A DNA stretch of 64,000 bases from contig CM074179.1 of assembly GCA_037179385.1 (NCBI GenBank), forward strand, positions 1,426,001-1,490,000. Direction: 5' to 3'. The notes beneath the pieces are model-generated. The model did no database searches and was not told the DNA's origin. It saw only the letters and a program-made list of their open reading frames with translations. The DNA comes from Holothuria scabra (taxonomy: Eukaryota; Echinodermata; Holothuroidea; Aspidochirotida; Holothuriidae). The position numbers and the translations under genes are program-made. Positions 56,579 to 64,000 of this stretch are shown here, one piece after another. Position 1 is the first letter of the stretch. Each line of letters opens with the position of its first letter.

Positions 56579-56791
56579 GGGGCTTGTAAATAGTATGTAA
56601 ATATCTGTGTGTATAATTTTCTGTACATAGTTTTGTAAATATCTGTATATATAGCTTATTACTGTAATGAACATAATTTTCTGTTTGATTTAGCAGTCTG
56701 TAAATAGTTTTGCGTTTATGTTTTTGCCCGATCCGGTTTCAGTTTTTTGTTTTTGTTTTGTATGTGCCGTTTCAATGCACTTAAAAAGCAC

Positions 56792-57723
56792 AGTCCCATC
56801 CAGGTCGCACTATAAACCAGTATGACATGGGGGAGTTATTTTGCAAGGCCTAAAGTCGAGCACCAACGGTTGAGGATGCCATTCAAAGATTTGCGAAATC
56901 TGCCATAAGTGCATGTGACATGAGCGTATTTCAGGACTGTGATTTTGCGGCGGAAGTGACGGACCGACCAGAGGAACCCACAGTGTCGAACGATAGTGAT
57001 AGTAGCATGGAAGAAGAAGGCGAGTAACCAGATGAGCCCCAAACAAATGTAGCTGTTGATCCTACCTCATCATTGCGTGGCAACTCGGCTGCTAAAGACC
57101 ACAATCTACCAGCAGCATCGGCTTCAATCGACCAGCCAGAGAGTCCCCAGTCAAGCTCAATCCCAGCTTCACCTTCCCCTCCTTCGGAAGGAGGCGACCA
57201 TGCCAATGAATCTTAAACAATGAATGCAATTTTTGATACTGCCTCTCCCTCGCTTGCAGATTCTGGGGGCTTCTGGGGGGTTGAACCGACCAGCCAGAGA
57301 GACCATCGCCAGGAGCAGTCCGAGCTTCACCTCCTGCTACTCCGGGTTCTGTGCCAGCAGACTTACATCCCTACCCAAAGCAACATCGTGCTACCGTTAG
57401 CCAACGTAAAAGGAAAAAGCAGAGAGCAGAAATATTGACATCGACTCCTTTCAAGAGGAATCTACAGAATACCAAAAAAGAGACTGAAAAGAAAGCGAAG
57501 GCTAAGTCTAAAGCCTTCCGGCTACGTCATCTTCACCCAGCAGTAGCCATATGCACGTGAAACAAAATCGTTCACGAGAACGACAGCCAAGTGGTCATGG
57601 GAAGAATTGGTACTGCCTGGTCTGTAACGAACTTTATATAGATCCCATCACTGAAGAATGGATTCAGTGTGATTCATGTCGCCAGTGGGCACATAAAAAC
57701 TGTACTAGCTATGGTTCAGTTCA
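56792..57723 (+). repeat. Direct repeat DR-right flanking Tx1 copy H (932 bp)
   Basis: Begins at the first base after the Tx1 3' end and runs to the base before a second Tx1 5' end at 57724. It corresponds to 50957-51694 but is longer because it keeps two blocks missing on the left. It contains the pogo C-terminus (56792-57030, with an in-frame stop near 56853), a basic linker and the PHD-type finger. Confidence 0.92.
57590..57723 (+). pseudogene. PHD-type zinc finger fragment of the pogo-like protein
   Basis: The frame at 57551-57766 contains NWYCLVCNELYIDP, then WIQCDSCRQWAHKNC. The CxxC...CxxC...HxxC spacing fits a PHD/RING-like finger as found at the C-terminus of many invertebrate pogo/Jerky-like proteins. 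It is cut by the Tx1 5' end at 57724 after TSYGSVQ. The left repeat lost this block. It may have bound chromatin or stabilised the transposase; this is inference. Confidence 0.75.
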
Positions 57724-58117
57724 GGTCTTCGTCGAGAGCGGACGTGTTTCACGAAGCTCTCGTTGATCGTGCTGAAGTGTAACATCGCGCTGTACGCTGT
57801 GCTGCTTGTCATACTAAATTATACTACTGTCATATTATTGAAGTGTTGGGTGTTGGTTGTAGTCTCTCGCTTGGGGACGGGGTTAAGTCGTGCTCGTTTA
57901 CAATTACGCCTGAGGACCGTTCCACAAAGAGTTACGCACAATGTTAAGTTTGATTCACCATACTTAAGCCAACAGTAAATCAAACTTAAGATCATGCGTA
58001 ACTCTTTGTGGAACGGGCCCCTGGTCTAAAGTTGTTTACTGTTGGGTTCCCTTTGTATATTTCCTGCCTAGGTTTTACCTGCGGTGCTGAAGTTTTCTCT
58101 CTAGTTGCTGGGTGGCC
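57724..58117 (+). mobile_element. Tx1-clade LINE, copy I, 5' UTR (interrupted)
   Basis: GGTCTTCGTCGAGAGCGG starts the 5' UTR, which follows copy H closely. It is interrupted by a foldback element (57913-58018) and then, just before the ORF1 start, by an inverted gag-only LINE (58118-59255). It continues at 59267 with ORF1 codons and ends near 59400. Confidence 0.88.
57913..58018. mobile_element. 106 bp foldback MITE
   Basis: Nearly a complete palindrome: about 47 bp arms (left arm starts AGGACCGTTCCACAAAGAG; right arm ends CTCTTTGTGGAACGGGCC) around a loop of about 16 bp. CCTG at 57909-57912 and 58019-58022 is a plausible 4 bp target duplication. The uninterrupted site is seen in copy H near 51881. 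Superfamily unknown. Confidence 0.88.
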
Positions 58118-59255
58118 ATTTTTTTTTTTAACGTACATCGAAACAAGCACGTTGCAACAAAAGGACAACCCAAACCGGCCGGACAAAAACACAACGGCTA
58201 ACCGCGACCATCTACACAGAAACACAGAACGAAAACGTCTGTTATGAACTTAAAGAAGCACTAAACCCCACCCCAACACAAGACCAACACAGAACAAAAC
58301 CCCAATCAGAGTAAACTAAAACAATGTTCATTTGTTTGAACGCCGCAGCAAACAGACAACTAAAACCAACCACGAACCACCCACACACAAACACGGAACG
58401 AAAACGTCCGTCAAAACGAAAAGGACGCGACAAACCCCACCCAAACCTATCGCCCGAAGACCAAACCATGAGGCCGACACACCCCTGACTATGTGCAAAT
58501 TACAAATAAGCCACACGAACCCAAAGCAAAACTAATTACAAAACCGCTTACATTTAACTGGAGTCTTTGAAGACATAACTATGTACAGTGCCCATTGCTA
58601 CCCATCAGTCTGGGACTTAACCTTTTTAATCCGTGGGCTCGGTACGGGCGTCCCAGACTGATGGGTTCCCTGGTCTGATACGTCTCCAGAAGCTGACTTC
58701 TTTAGTGTAGACTCTGGCCCCTCCCCTTCACATAAATCAAACCAGCCCTCGCTTGAAGGTGGATCCTTTGCCGGAGGCTCTGAGGCAGGCCCCCCGCCAC
58801 CTGAAGTTGCTGACAGAGACTCGGAGTCCAAGGAGAGGCGAAGGTCCTCTACTATCATCATTTCAACCTCCCTGGGTGCCGAACGTAAGGATGGCGGAGA
58901 AACTGCCTCAGCATCCTCAGAACCCCCCTCGCACTGTTTGGAGGCAAGGAAGTCCCTTTCCACCTCATTTGCTGCCTCCTCCAGTTCCTGAGAAGAATAT
59001 TCCTGGCCTGCTTGCGAGGGGTTAGGTGCCGACTCCCCATTGGCACTGGCACGAGAAGAGTACGACGTGGGGCAGCCACCAAACACATGTCCCTCCTCCC
59101 CACACAGGTTGCACCGTATCTCGTTGGGACACACTGCCTTGCCATGCCCCAACTGCAGGCATCTGCCACAATGCTTATTGGGGCAAGACTTGGCTTCGTG
59201 CCCCTCCTTCCCACACTTGAAACAAGTACGTTTCTATGAACAAAAATGACGGTAT
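58118..59255 (-). mobile_element. Gag-only Tx1-related LINE derivative, minus-strand copy, inside Tx1 copy I
   Basis: On the minus strand: gag from the first zinc knuckle to its stop (59255-58598), then about 480 bp of untranslated sequence, then an A run (complement at 58119-58129). No ORF2. The host Tx1 text TCTCT...AGTTGCTGGGTGGCC lies on both sides (58098-58117 and 59259-59280), so the flanks form a target duplication of about 20 bp with small differences. Confidence 0.85.
58598..59255 (-). pseudogene. Gag fragment of the gag-only LINE derivative
   Basis: A frame readable from about 59255 to the stop at 58598. It has three CCHC knuckles (CFKCGKEGHEAKSC, CGRCLQLGHGKAVC, CNLCGEEGHVFGGC), an acidic middle and a tail ending PSPRIKKVKSQTDG. 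The N-terminal domain is lost by 5' truncation. The rest is open, better kept than gag in copy A. Its last 65 bp contain a perfect 15 bp inverted repeat. Confidence 0.88.
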
Positions 59256-59266
59256 ATCTCTCTTCA

Positions 59267-59400
59267 GTTGCTGGGTGGCCTTGTGCCACAATCCTTTGCT
59301 GCTATGCCCGGAAGTCGGAATAGCAGCATCTTTAAGTTACAGTTTGAGTCGAGGGGGAATGTTACACCCCAGCATGTTTTTTTTCTGTGTTGAAGAACAA
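59267..59400 (+). mobile_element. Tx1 copy I continued (end of 5' UTR and start of ORF1)
   Basis: GTTGCTGGGTGGCCTTGTGCC, then the ORF1 start at 59305 (ATGCCCGGAAGTCGG) and about 30 codons matching copy H. The similarity stops near 59400, where the tandem array begins. Confidence 0.88.
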
Positions 59401-59404
59401 TATG

Positions 59405-60115
59405 GCAAAAGTTCAAAACTTCGTAAACACTATATCTCGAGAACGGTACATGTGACTATGCTCATATTTGATGTGTCGGTTGGTCATATTGAGTAGACGA
59501 TCCCTATTGATTGTCGTGGACGTCAAAGGTCATTTGGGGTCACGAGAGGTCAAAATTTTGTAAACACCATATCTCGAGCGCGGTACATGTGACTATACTC
59601 ATATTTGGTGTGTGGGTTGGTCATATTGAGTAGACGATCCCTATTGTTTTGGGTGGAGGTCAAAGGTCATTTGGGATCACAATAGGTCAAAAGGACAAAA
59701 CTTCGTAAACACGATATCTCAGGAACGGTACATGTGACTGTGCTCATATTTGGCGAGTGTTGGCCATATTGAGTAGATAATCCATATTGTTTATGGTGGA
59801 GGTTAAAGGTCATTTGGGGTCAGGAGAAGTCTAAAGGTCAAAACTTCGTAAACACGATATCTCAAGAACGGTACATGTGACTGTGCTCATATTCAGTATG
59901 GGGATTGGTCATATTGAGTAGATGATCCCTATTGTTTTAGGTCATTTGGGGTCAGGAGAGGTCTAAAGGTCAAAACTTCGTAAACACGATATCTCAAGAA
60001 CGGTACATGTGACTGTGCTCACATTAAGTGTGTGGATTGGTCATATTTAGTACATGATCCCTATTGATTTTCTGAAAGGTCAAAGTTCATTTGGAGTCAG
60101 CATGTTCAAAGCCTG
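59405..60115 (+). repeat. Satellite-like array, five units of 132-145 bp
   Basis: TAAACAC, within ACTTCGTAAACACGATATCTC-like text, recurs at 59424, 59561, 59706, 59849 and 59981. Each unit also has AACGGTACATGTGACT, TTGGTCATATTGAGTAGA, CCCTATTG and AGGTCAAAGGTCATTTGGGGTCA-like segments. The units are the inverted, expanded form of the motif blocks in the repeats at 36246 and 41940. Confidence 0.92.
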
Positions 60116-60530
60116 ACAAGCTGTCCTGCACAGTCTTTCAAGACTTGAAAGGTCACTTGTAGGGTCCTGTATCTTGTAGATGGCACAGGTCAAATGTCAT
60201 TTGGGTTCACAACGGGCAAGGGGAATCTCAATGTAGGAAGATTGGATGCCTTGCATGTGTACTTTGTGGGCACATTATGGAGCCCTGTTAATTGAAAAAC
60301 ATTGCAAAGCAATGTCAATGTGAATAAAGGCCTTACATTTCAGCGGCAAGGAATCACTAAGCCTTTTGGCTCTCTGGTTAAAAGAGTTATTTCTGAGATA
60401 AATTTCGAAAAGTTATCTACTGTATCTGTCGGAGAACAGTCCTTTAGCATGCAACTCCTTGCGCCAAATGCAAGAAAAGTTTTACTTCATTCCTTATGAA
60501 ATTTTCATGTGTAATGAAGCAAATAACTCT
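60116..60530. other. Degraded array flank and spacer
   Basis: Contains one more loose AGGTCAAATGTCATTTGGG piece near 60187, then unrecognised DNA. Confidence 0.45.
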
Positions 60531-60744
60531 GGTCTTCGTCGAGTACTTGTTTGCTGTGCTGCACTGCTCTATATATTTGTCGTGACCGTTTTGGAGTACG
60601 TGTCTGGGAGTTTCGTTTTTCTGATTGAACATGGCCTAGAGTTTACGTCGGGGGTTAATGTCACACCTCCGCAAGTGTTTAGTTTGTTGAAGAAAAATGG
60701 TGTAATGGTGGAAGAAATAGAGATGTTGCAGGCACTTGAAGTTT
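60531..60744 (+). mobile_element. Tx1-related LINE 5' fragment
   Basis: GGTCTTCGTCGAGTACTTG at 60531 is a diverged Tx1 5' end with a deletion. It leads to about 35 gag codons (SGVNVTPPQVFSLLKKNG, EIEMLQALE). It breaks at about 60744. Confidence 0.8.
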
Positions 60745-60907
60745 CTTTTTAAAACGTGCATAGAAACAGGCACATATGAACAAATTGAGGAAAACACAAA
60801 CCACCAACCATCCACACACAAAACACATAACAAAAAGGTCAGTCACAAACGGAAACGACACATCAACCCCACCCCAACACCTGAACAACCTGTCAACTCA
60901 ACCACAA
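60745..60907 (-). mobile_element. 3' UTR fragment of the gag-only LINE family, inverted
   Basis: The minus strand ends in GTTTCTATGCACGTTTTAAAA and carries the CAACACCCC-type UTR text of the gag-only family. It joins directly to the plus-strand Tx1 fragment, head against tail. Confidence 0.7.
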
Positions 60908-60926
60908 CACTATATACAGGTATATA

Positions 60927-61175
60927 CAAGTACTTACCGAGTATGAAGTGTATCTTCATTTTATGAAGTAATAAAAGTAAGTGGTAATATGAGATCCCAT
61001 TCGCGCATGCGTAGTCAGCCTTCTTAAAGTACTGTATGAGGCCTGGGGCCCCAGACAAAACATTAAACAATTTCCCTACACTGTTTGATGTTCGGGTGGG
61101 AGTGGCGGGCACATTACCACTCACTTTTATTAATTCATAAAATGAAGATCAAACTTCATACTCGGTAAGTACTTG
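60927..61175. mobile_element. 249 bp MITE-like element with about 41 bp terminal inverted repeats
   Basis: Left arm 60927-60967 (CAAGTACTTACCGAGTATG...) and right arm 61134-61175 (...CATACTCGGTAAGTACTTG) are complementary except for a few bases. The internal 165 bp is non-coding. The target duplication is not clear. Confidence 0.82.
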
Positions 61176-61675
61176 TTTAATCTTTTCATTTTATTTCGTA
61201 ATACGTTCGTTGTAATGTGAGACCTTTAAAGTCGACTCAGGCCTCATACCAGTAGAGAAATAATATACACTTATAAGAGAATGGAGCTGTTCTCTGGTTT
61301 TCAATTGTTCCAAATGATGGTAATAACTATAAAAAGAAAACGCTCCTCTAAGGAGTGCAAAAACTATTTACAGTGCGTATCCATAATATTCAGTTGCCAA
61401 GGATAGCTGTTGCAACGCTTTGCTTGCAGTCCTTACCGACAGGTTTATTACAAAATCTTTGAAATGTCTGTTCATTTTTCTAGCCTGCATGTGAGACAAT
61501 ATCTAGGACTGGCACATCTGCAGCAGGTGCTCGAGATACAGTTGCTGATCTGATTGAGTGGGGTTTAAACACAGTAACATCAACCCCTGCATTATGCATC
61601 ACTGTGCGTAACGATCTTGCTAACTAACTAATAACCTGGTTTTATGTATACATAAACGTCTGTCTGGAGGGTAGG
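61176..61675. other. Unannotated spacer
   Basis: No gene or repeat recognised. A CTAACTAACTAA run lies near 61618. Confidence 0.4.
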
Positions 61676-63554
61676 CCAGGGTTTTCCCAGGGCGTTTTGA
61701 ACGTCGCGGCCCGCGACGTTCAAGCTTCAAATCCAAGGAGGCCGCGACGTTCAAAAATCGGCCGCGATGTTCAAAATTGCTGCCAGCTAGCCTACATAAT
61801 TTTTCTTCTTTCTGTCAACGACTGCCTTTGTTGTTAATACAATAAATGACAAAATCATTGACTTATTTGTAAAACTGCAACTATCTTTTTTAATTTCCAT
61901 GCACATTCCACTGCATGCGAGTCGTAGCTCTGTACGTATATCCCATAGTGCCTACTATTGAACGAGTAACACAGTATTATAATTAACTAGCCTGCACTTG
62001 CCGTCGTAGGCTTGTATCAGGAAAATGTTTTGCTCACTCCGGCGCACAGCAGCTATGTGGCATAACACGACTTGCATGACCAAAACACATACGCCCGCCT
62101 TTGGCAGGTTAGAGGCGGGGCTAATGTCTTAGATTTGCGAAATTATCAATCAAACGAACGAACCACGTCATTGTATCTTCACGATGTAATCCCACATATT
62201 TCCTGTTACTTCGTTCTTCAAACTTACGACACGATTGTTTTGCCCGGCTACAACCAAAGTTTGGGAAATTCGATCGTAGCAAAAATGCAATGGGAGTATT
62301 AGAATTCTATGCGAAGACGGTTGGTTTCTACATGTTTTTCCTACACAGTTAAACTGCATTGACGATGTCACAAGTATGATTGGCTGATTAAACGCAATAA
62401 TGAACCAATCACGCTGTTTAGAGGTAACTTAAAATAAGTGCGATGGACCTTATGTGTATGATGTCATAGAACCCTTGTTTTCCCAACATGTTTTCATGAA
62501 AAGATCGGGACACACACAATCTGTGATTGCTTGCAGCCACGTGCTCCATTGCTTTTATAAATTCTGGCACTCACTTGATCATTACTCCCAATTATTTGCA
62601 AACTGAAAAAGGGGTTAAAATATACTTGAAACTTACCCTTAATTTCGTTAATTTCCCGTAAACTCAATCCTTTAACTTCCCGCCAAAACTGGTTGCATTG
62701 ATAATCACAAAGGTAAAATTTTTACCCCTGCCATGGAAGTGATCGTTTGATATTTTCCGCTATAACCATGTAGTATTACATGGAATTAGATTTAGAATTG
62801 CATTCAATGTCTTTTCCTTGCTTATCGCAAAAAGCGCCGCGTAAGTTGCTGTACAAACTGTTCTGCACAAAGCAGACTATCGAGCTGCAGTGTTTCGCCT
62901 CTTTTTAATCCCAAAGCTTAGCATACATGTCTGTGGACGTTTTGTACACGTAGCTCCTAGAATCTTGTAAAGTCCGGTGATTATTATCTTGCACAAATTA
63001 AGTAATTCCCAGCATTCCTTCCGTAATGGGATTTACAGTAGGACTTGTGCAATGTTGTCATTCAACGTCATTGCAAACAGAAACCGTGATGCACGTGGTC
63101 TCGTGAAGCAAAATTCTTGGCACACGCATGCAGTAGACTTCCGTGCGTGTCCTTTTTTTCCTCCAAACAAGGCATCATGTTTTGCTTGGTGACATCATAT
63201 GCATACGACCCATTTCAAAATTTAAATTGGTCCCTGCATCGTGATTGGTTCAACCGCATTGATTCAAGCCAACTTTTGAAGCAGAAATTACGGTGACATG
63301 GAAGCCAATGTGACCGCTATCAGTGGTTCAAAATTTGTACGAATGTGAGTATCGGTGCTAATATTTTTGCGTCAACTTACAAAAATTGTGTTGACTAATT
63401 TGGCTCAAAAATGCCACCATTTTGCGTCTAGGGACTTGCATAAGTCACAAAATTTCCAAAAGGGGAGGGGAACACCCCCTCCCCCAGGCCGGCGATCCGC
63501 CAATGGACGCATCAGATGCGCGACGTTCAATTCTAAACCCAGGGAAAACCCTGC
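61676..63554. mobile_element. Non-autonomous DNA transposon candidate with about 35 bp inverted ends
   Basis: The left end CAGGGTTTTCCCAGGG (61677) pairs with the right end CCCAGGGAAAACCCTG (63553). GACGTTC/CGCGACG text follows inside both ends. TAGG at 61672-61675 and 63555-63558 may be a 4 bp duplication with one ambiguous base. GCCGCGACGTTCAA-like motifs are repeated near the ends (four sites), including an odd palindrome at 61699-61721. Internal DNA (1.8 kb) has no transposase. It could be hAT-like or another cut-and-paste class; not decided. Confidence 0.65.
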
Positions 63555-63555
63555 T

Positions 63556-64000
63556 AGGGGAACACGTAGAAAAGCTAGGTAAGGTGCTTACTCGCCTTAA
63601 GGAGTTCGGCTTGAAGCTCAACCCTGATAAGTGTAGCTTTCTTAAGTCTTCCGTAAAATGCCTTGGGCATGTTGTGTCCGGGGAAGGGGTACAGACAGAC
63701 CCTGACAAGGTGGCAGCTGTTAAAACATGGCCCCACCCTCAGAATGTGGAGGAACTTAAGACATTCCTTGGCTTCGCTGGGTATTACAGACGGTTTATAC
63801 CCGACTTTAGCAAGATTGCTAAGCCACTGAATGACTTGTCTGTACACTATGAGCCTATAAGAAAGAGGCGCGGTCGACTCAGAACCACGAAGGGAGAGCT
63901 AGGTAGGCCTTCACCCCTCAACACCCCTTTTGGAGAAAACTGGGATAAAAAATGCCAGGCTGCATTTGATACCCTCCTGGAGAAGTTGACTACAGCCCCC
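63556..64000 (+). pseudogene. Gypsy pol fragment (RT end), running off the window
   Basis: An open frame from about 63556 to the window edge without a start. It encodes the end of the RT and the beginning of the RNase H linker: LKLNPDKCSFLKSSVKCLGH, VSGEGVQTDPDKVAAV, LKTFLGFAGYYRRFIPDFSK and, after a basic insert, CQAAFDTLLEKL. It belongs to a Gypsy lineage different from the element at 1897 (GHVVSGEGV versus GHTFSKEGV). It begins abruptly at the right end of the inverted-repeat element. Whether the rest is intact cannot be seen. Confidence 0.88.

Larger units (their letters stand above)
51695..56791 (+). mobile_element. Tx1-clade LINE, copy H, near full length
   Basis: Starts GGTCTTCGTCGAGAGCGG and ends TTAAAAAGCAC. 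5' UTR of about 300 bp, an intact ORF1, and ORF2 with three one-base frame breaks. It is immediately flanked by the long direct repeats 50957-51694 and 56792-57723. Its 3' two kilobases are almost identical to copy B. This is the best preserved Tx1 copy in the window. Confidence 0.95.

Noticed and set aside
57336..57433. Block missing in the left repeat considered as an intron
   Set aside because: The borders are not GT-AG, and no branch or polypyrimidine signal is evident.
59405..60115. Regularly spaced repeats considered as a CRISPR-like array
   Set aside because: The whole 132-145 bp unit is repeated, with no unique spacers; the context is eukaryotic transposons.
61615..61635. CTAACTAACTAA as a possible I-group LINE tail
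   Set aside because: The upstream sequence does not match the I-group 3' UTR seen at 1832-1896 or 38520-38580.

Overview
This 64 kb window looks like a transposon-dense, intergenic stretch of an animal genome, most likely a marine invertebrate. I infer this from the element mix: a Tx1-clade L1-like LINE with a triple CCHC gag, an I-group LINE with RNase H, a CR1/L2-type LINE, Gypsy and BEL/Pao LTR elements, a pogo/Tigger transposase with a PHD-type finger, and dispersed repeats with (CA)n plus a terminal hairpin. I cannot name the species. I see no host protein-coding gene, tRNA, rRNA or CRISPR array, and almost every long reading frame belongs to a mobile element.

Left part (1-23 kb) is one nested stack. 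A minus-strand I-group LINE is the base layer (pieces at 1819-1896, 6813-8549 and 17568 to about 20940). A young Gypsy element (1897-6812, identical 166 bp LTRs, 5 bp target duplication GTTAC) sits in its 3' UTR. A 9 kb LTR element without gag-pol genes (8550-17567, 565 bp LTRs, 4 bp duplication CTAT) sits in its reverse transcriptase; the RT frame continues exactly across that insertion. A near full-length Tx1 LINE (10386-15321) lies inside the coding-less LTR element. A 5'-truncated Tx1 copy with a 16 bp target duplication follows at 20976-23109.

Middle part (23-49 kb): a 5'-truncated CR1/L2-type LINE with an open 615-codon frame; a complete but frame-damaged BEL/Pao element (26760-34574) split by a minus-strand Tx1 fragment; a 490 bp tandem duplication; two copies of a (CA)n/hairpin repeat carrying AGGTCA-type motifs; palindromic and microsatellite DNA; several Tx1 and I-group fragments; and a gag-only LINE derivative that ends in poly(A).

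Right part (49-64 kb): a pogo/Tigger transposase pseudogene whose C-terminal segment occurs twice, as direct repeats of 738 and 932 bp exactly flanking a near full-length Tx1 LINE (51695-56791). The second repeat abuts a second Tx1 5' end, which was hit by a 106 bp foldback element and by an inverted gag-only LINE copy. A five-unit satellite-like array, another foldback element, a 1.9 kb non-coding element with terminal inverted repeats, and the start of a second Gypsy pol at the window edge complete the region.

The most unusual observations are the long direct repeats around Tx1, the coding-less LTR element, the gag-only LINE derivatives, and the repeat family carrying direct-repeat nuclear-receptor-type half-sites. 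All functional statements about the elements rest on motifs read in the sequence; no database search was run.
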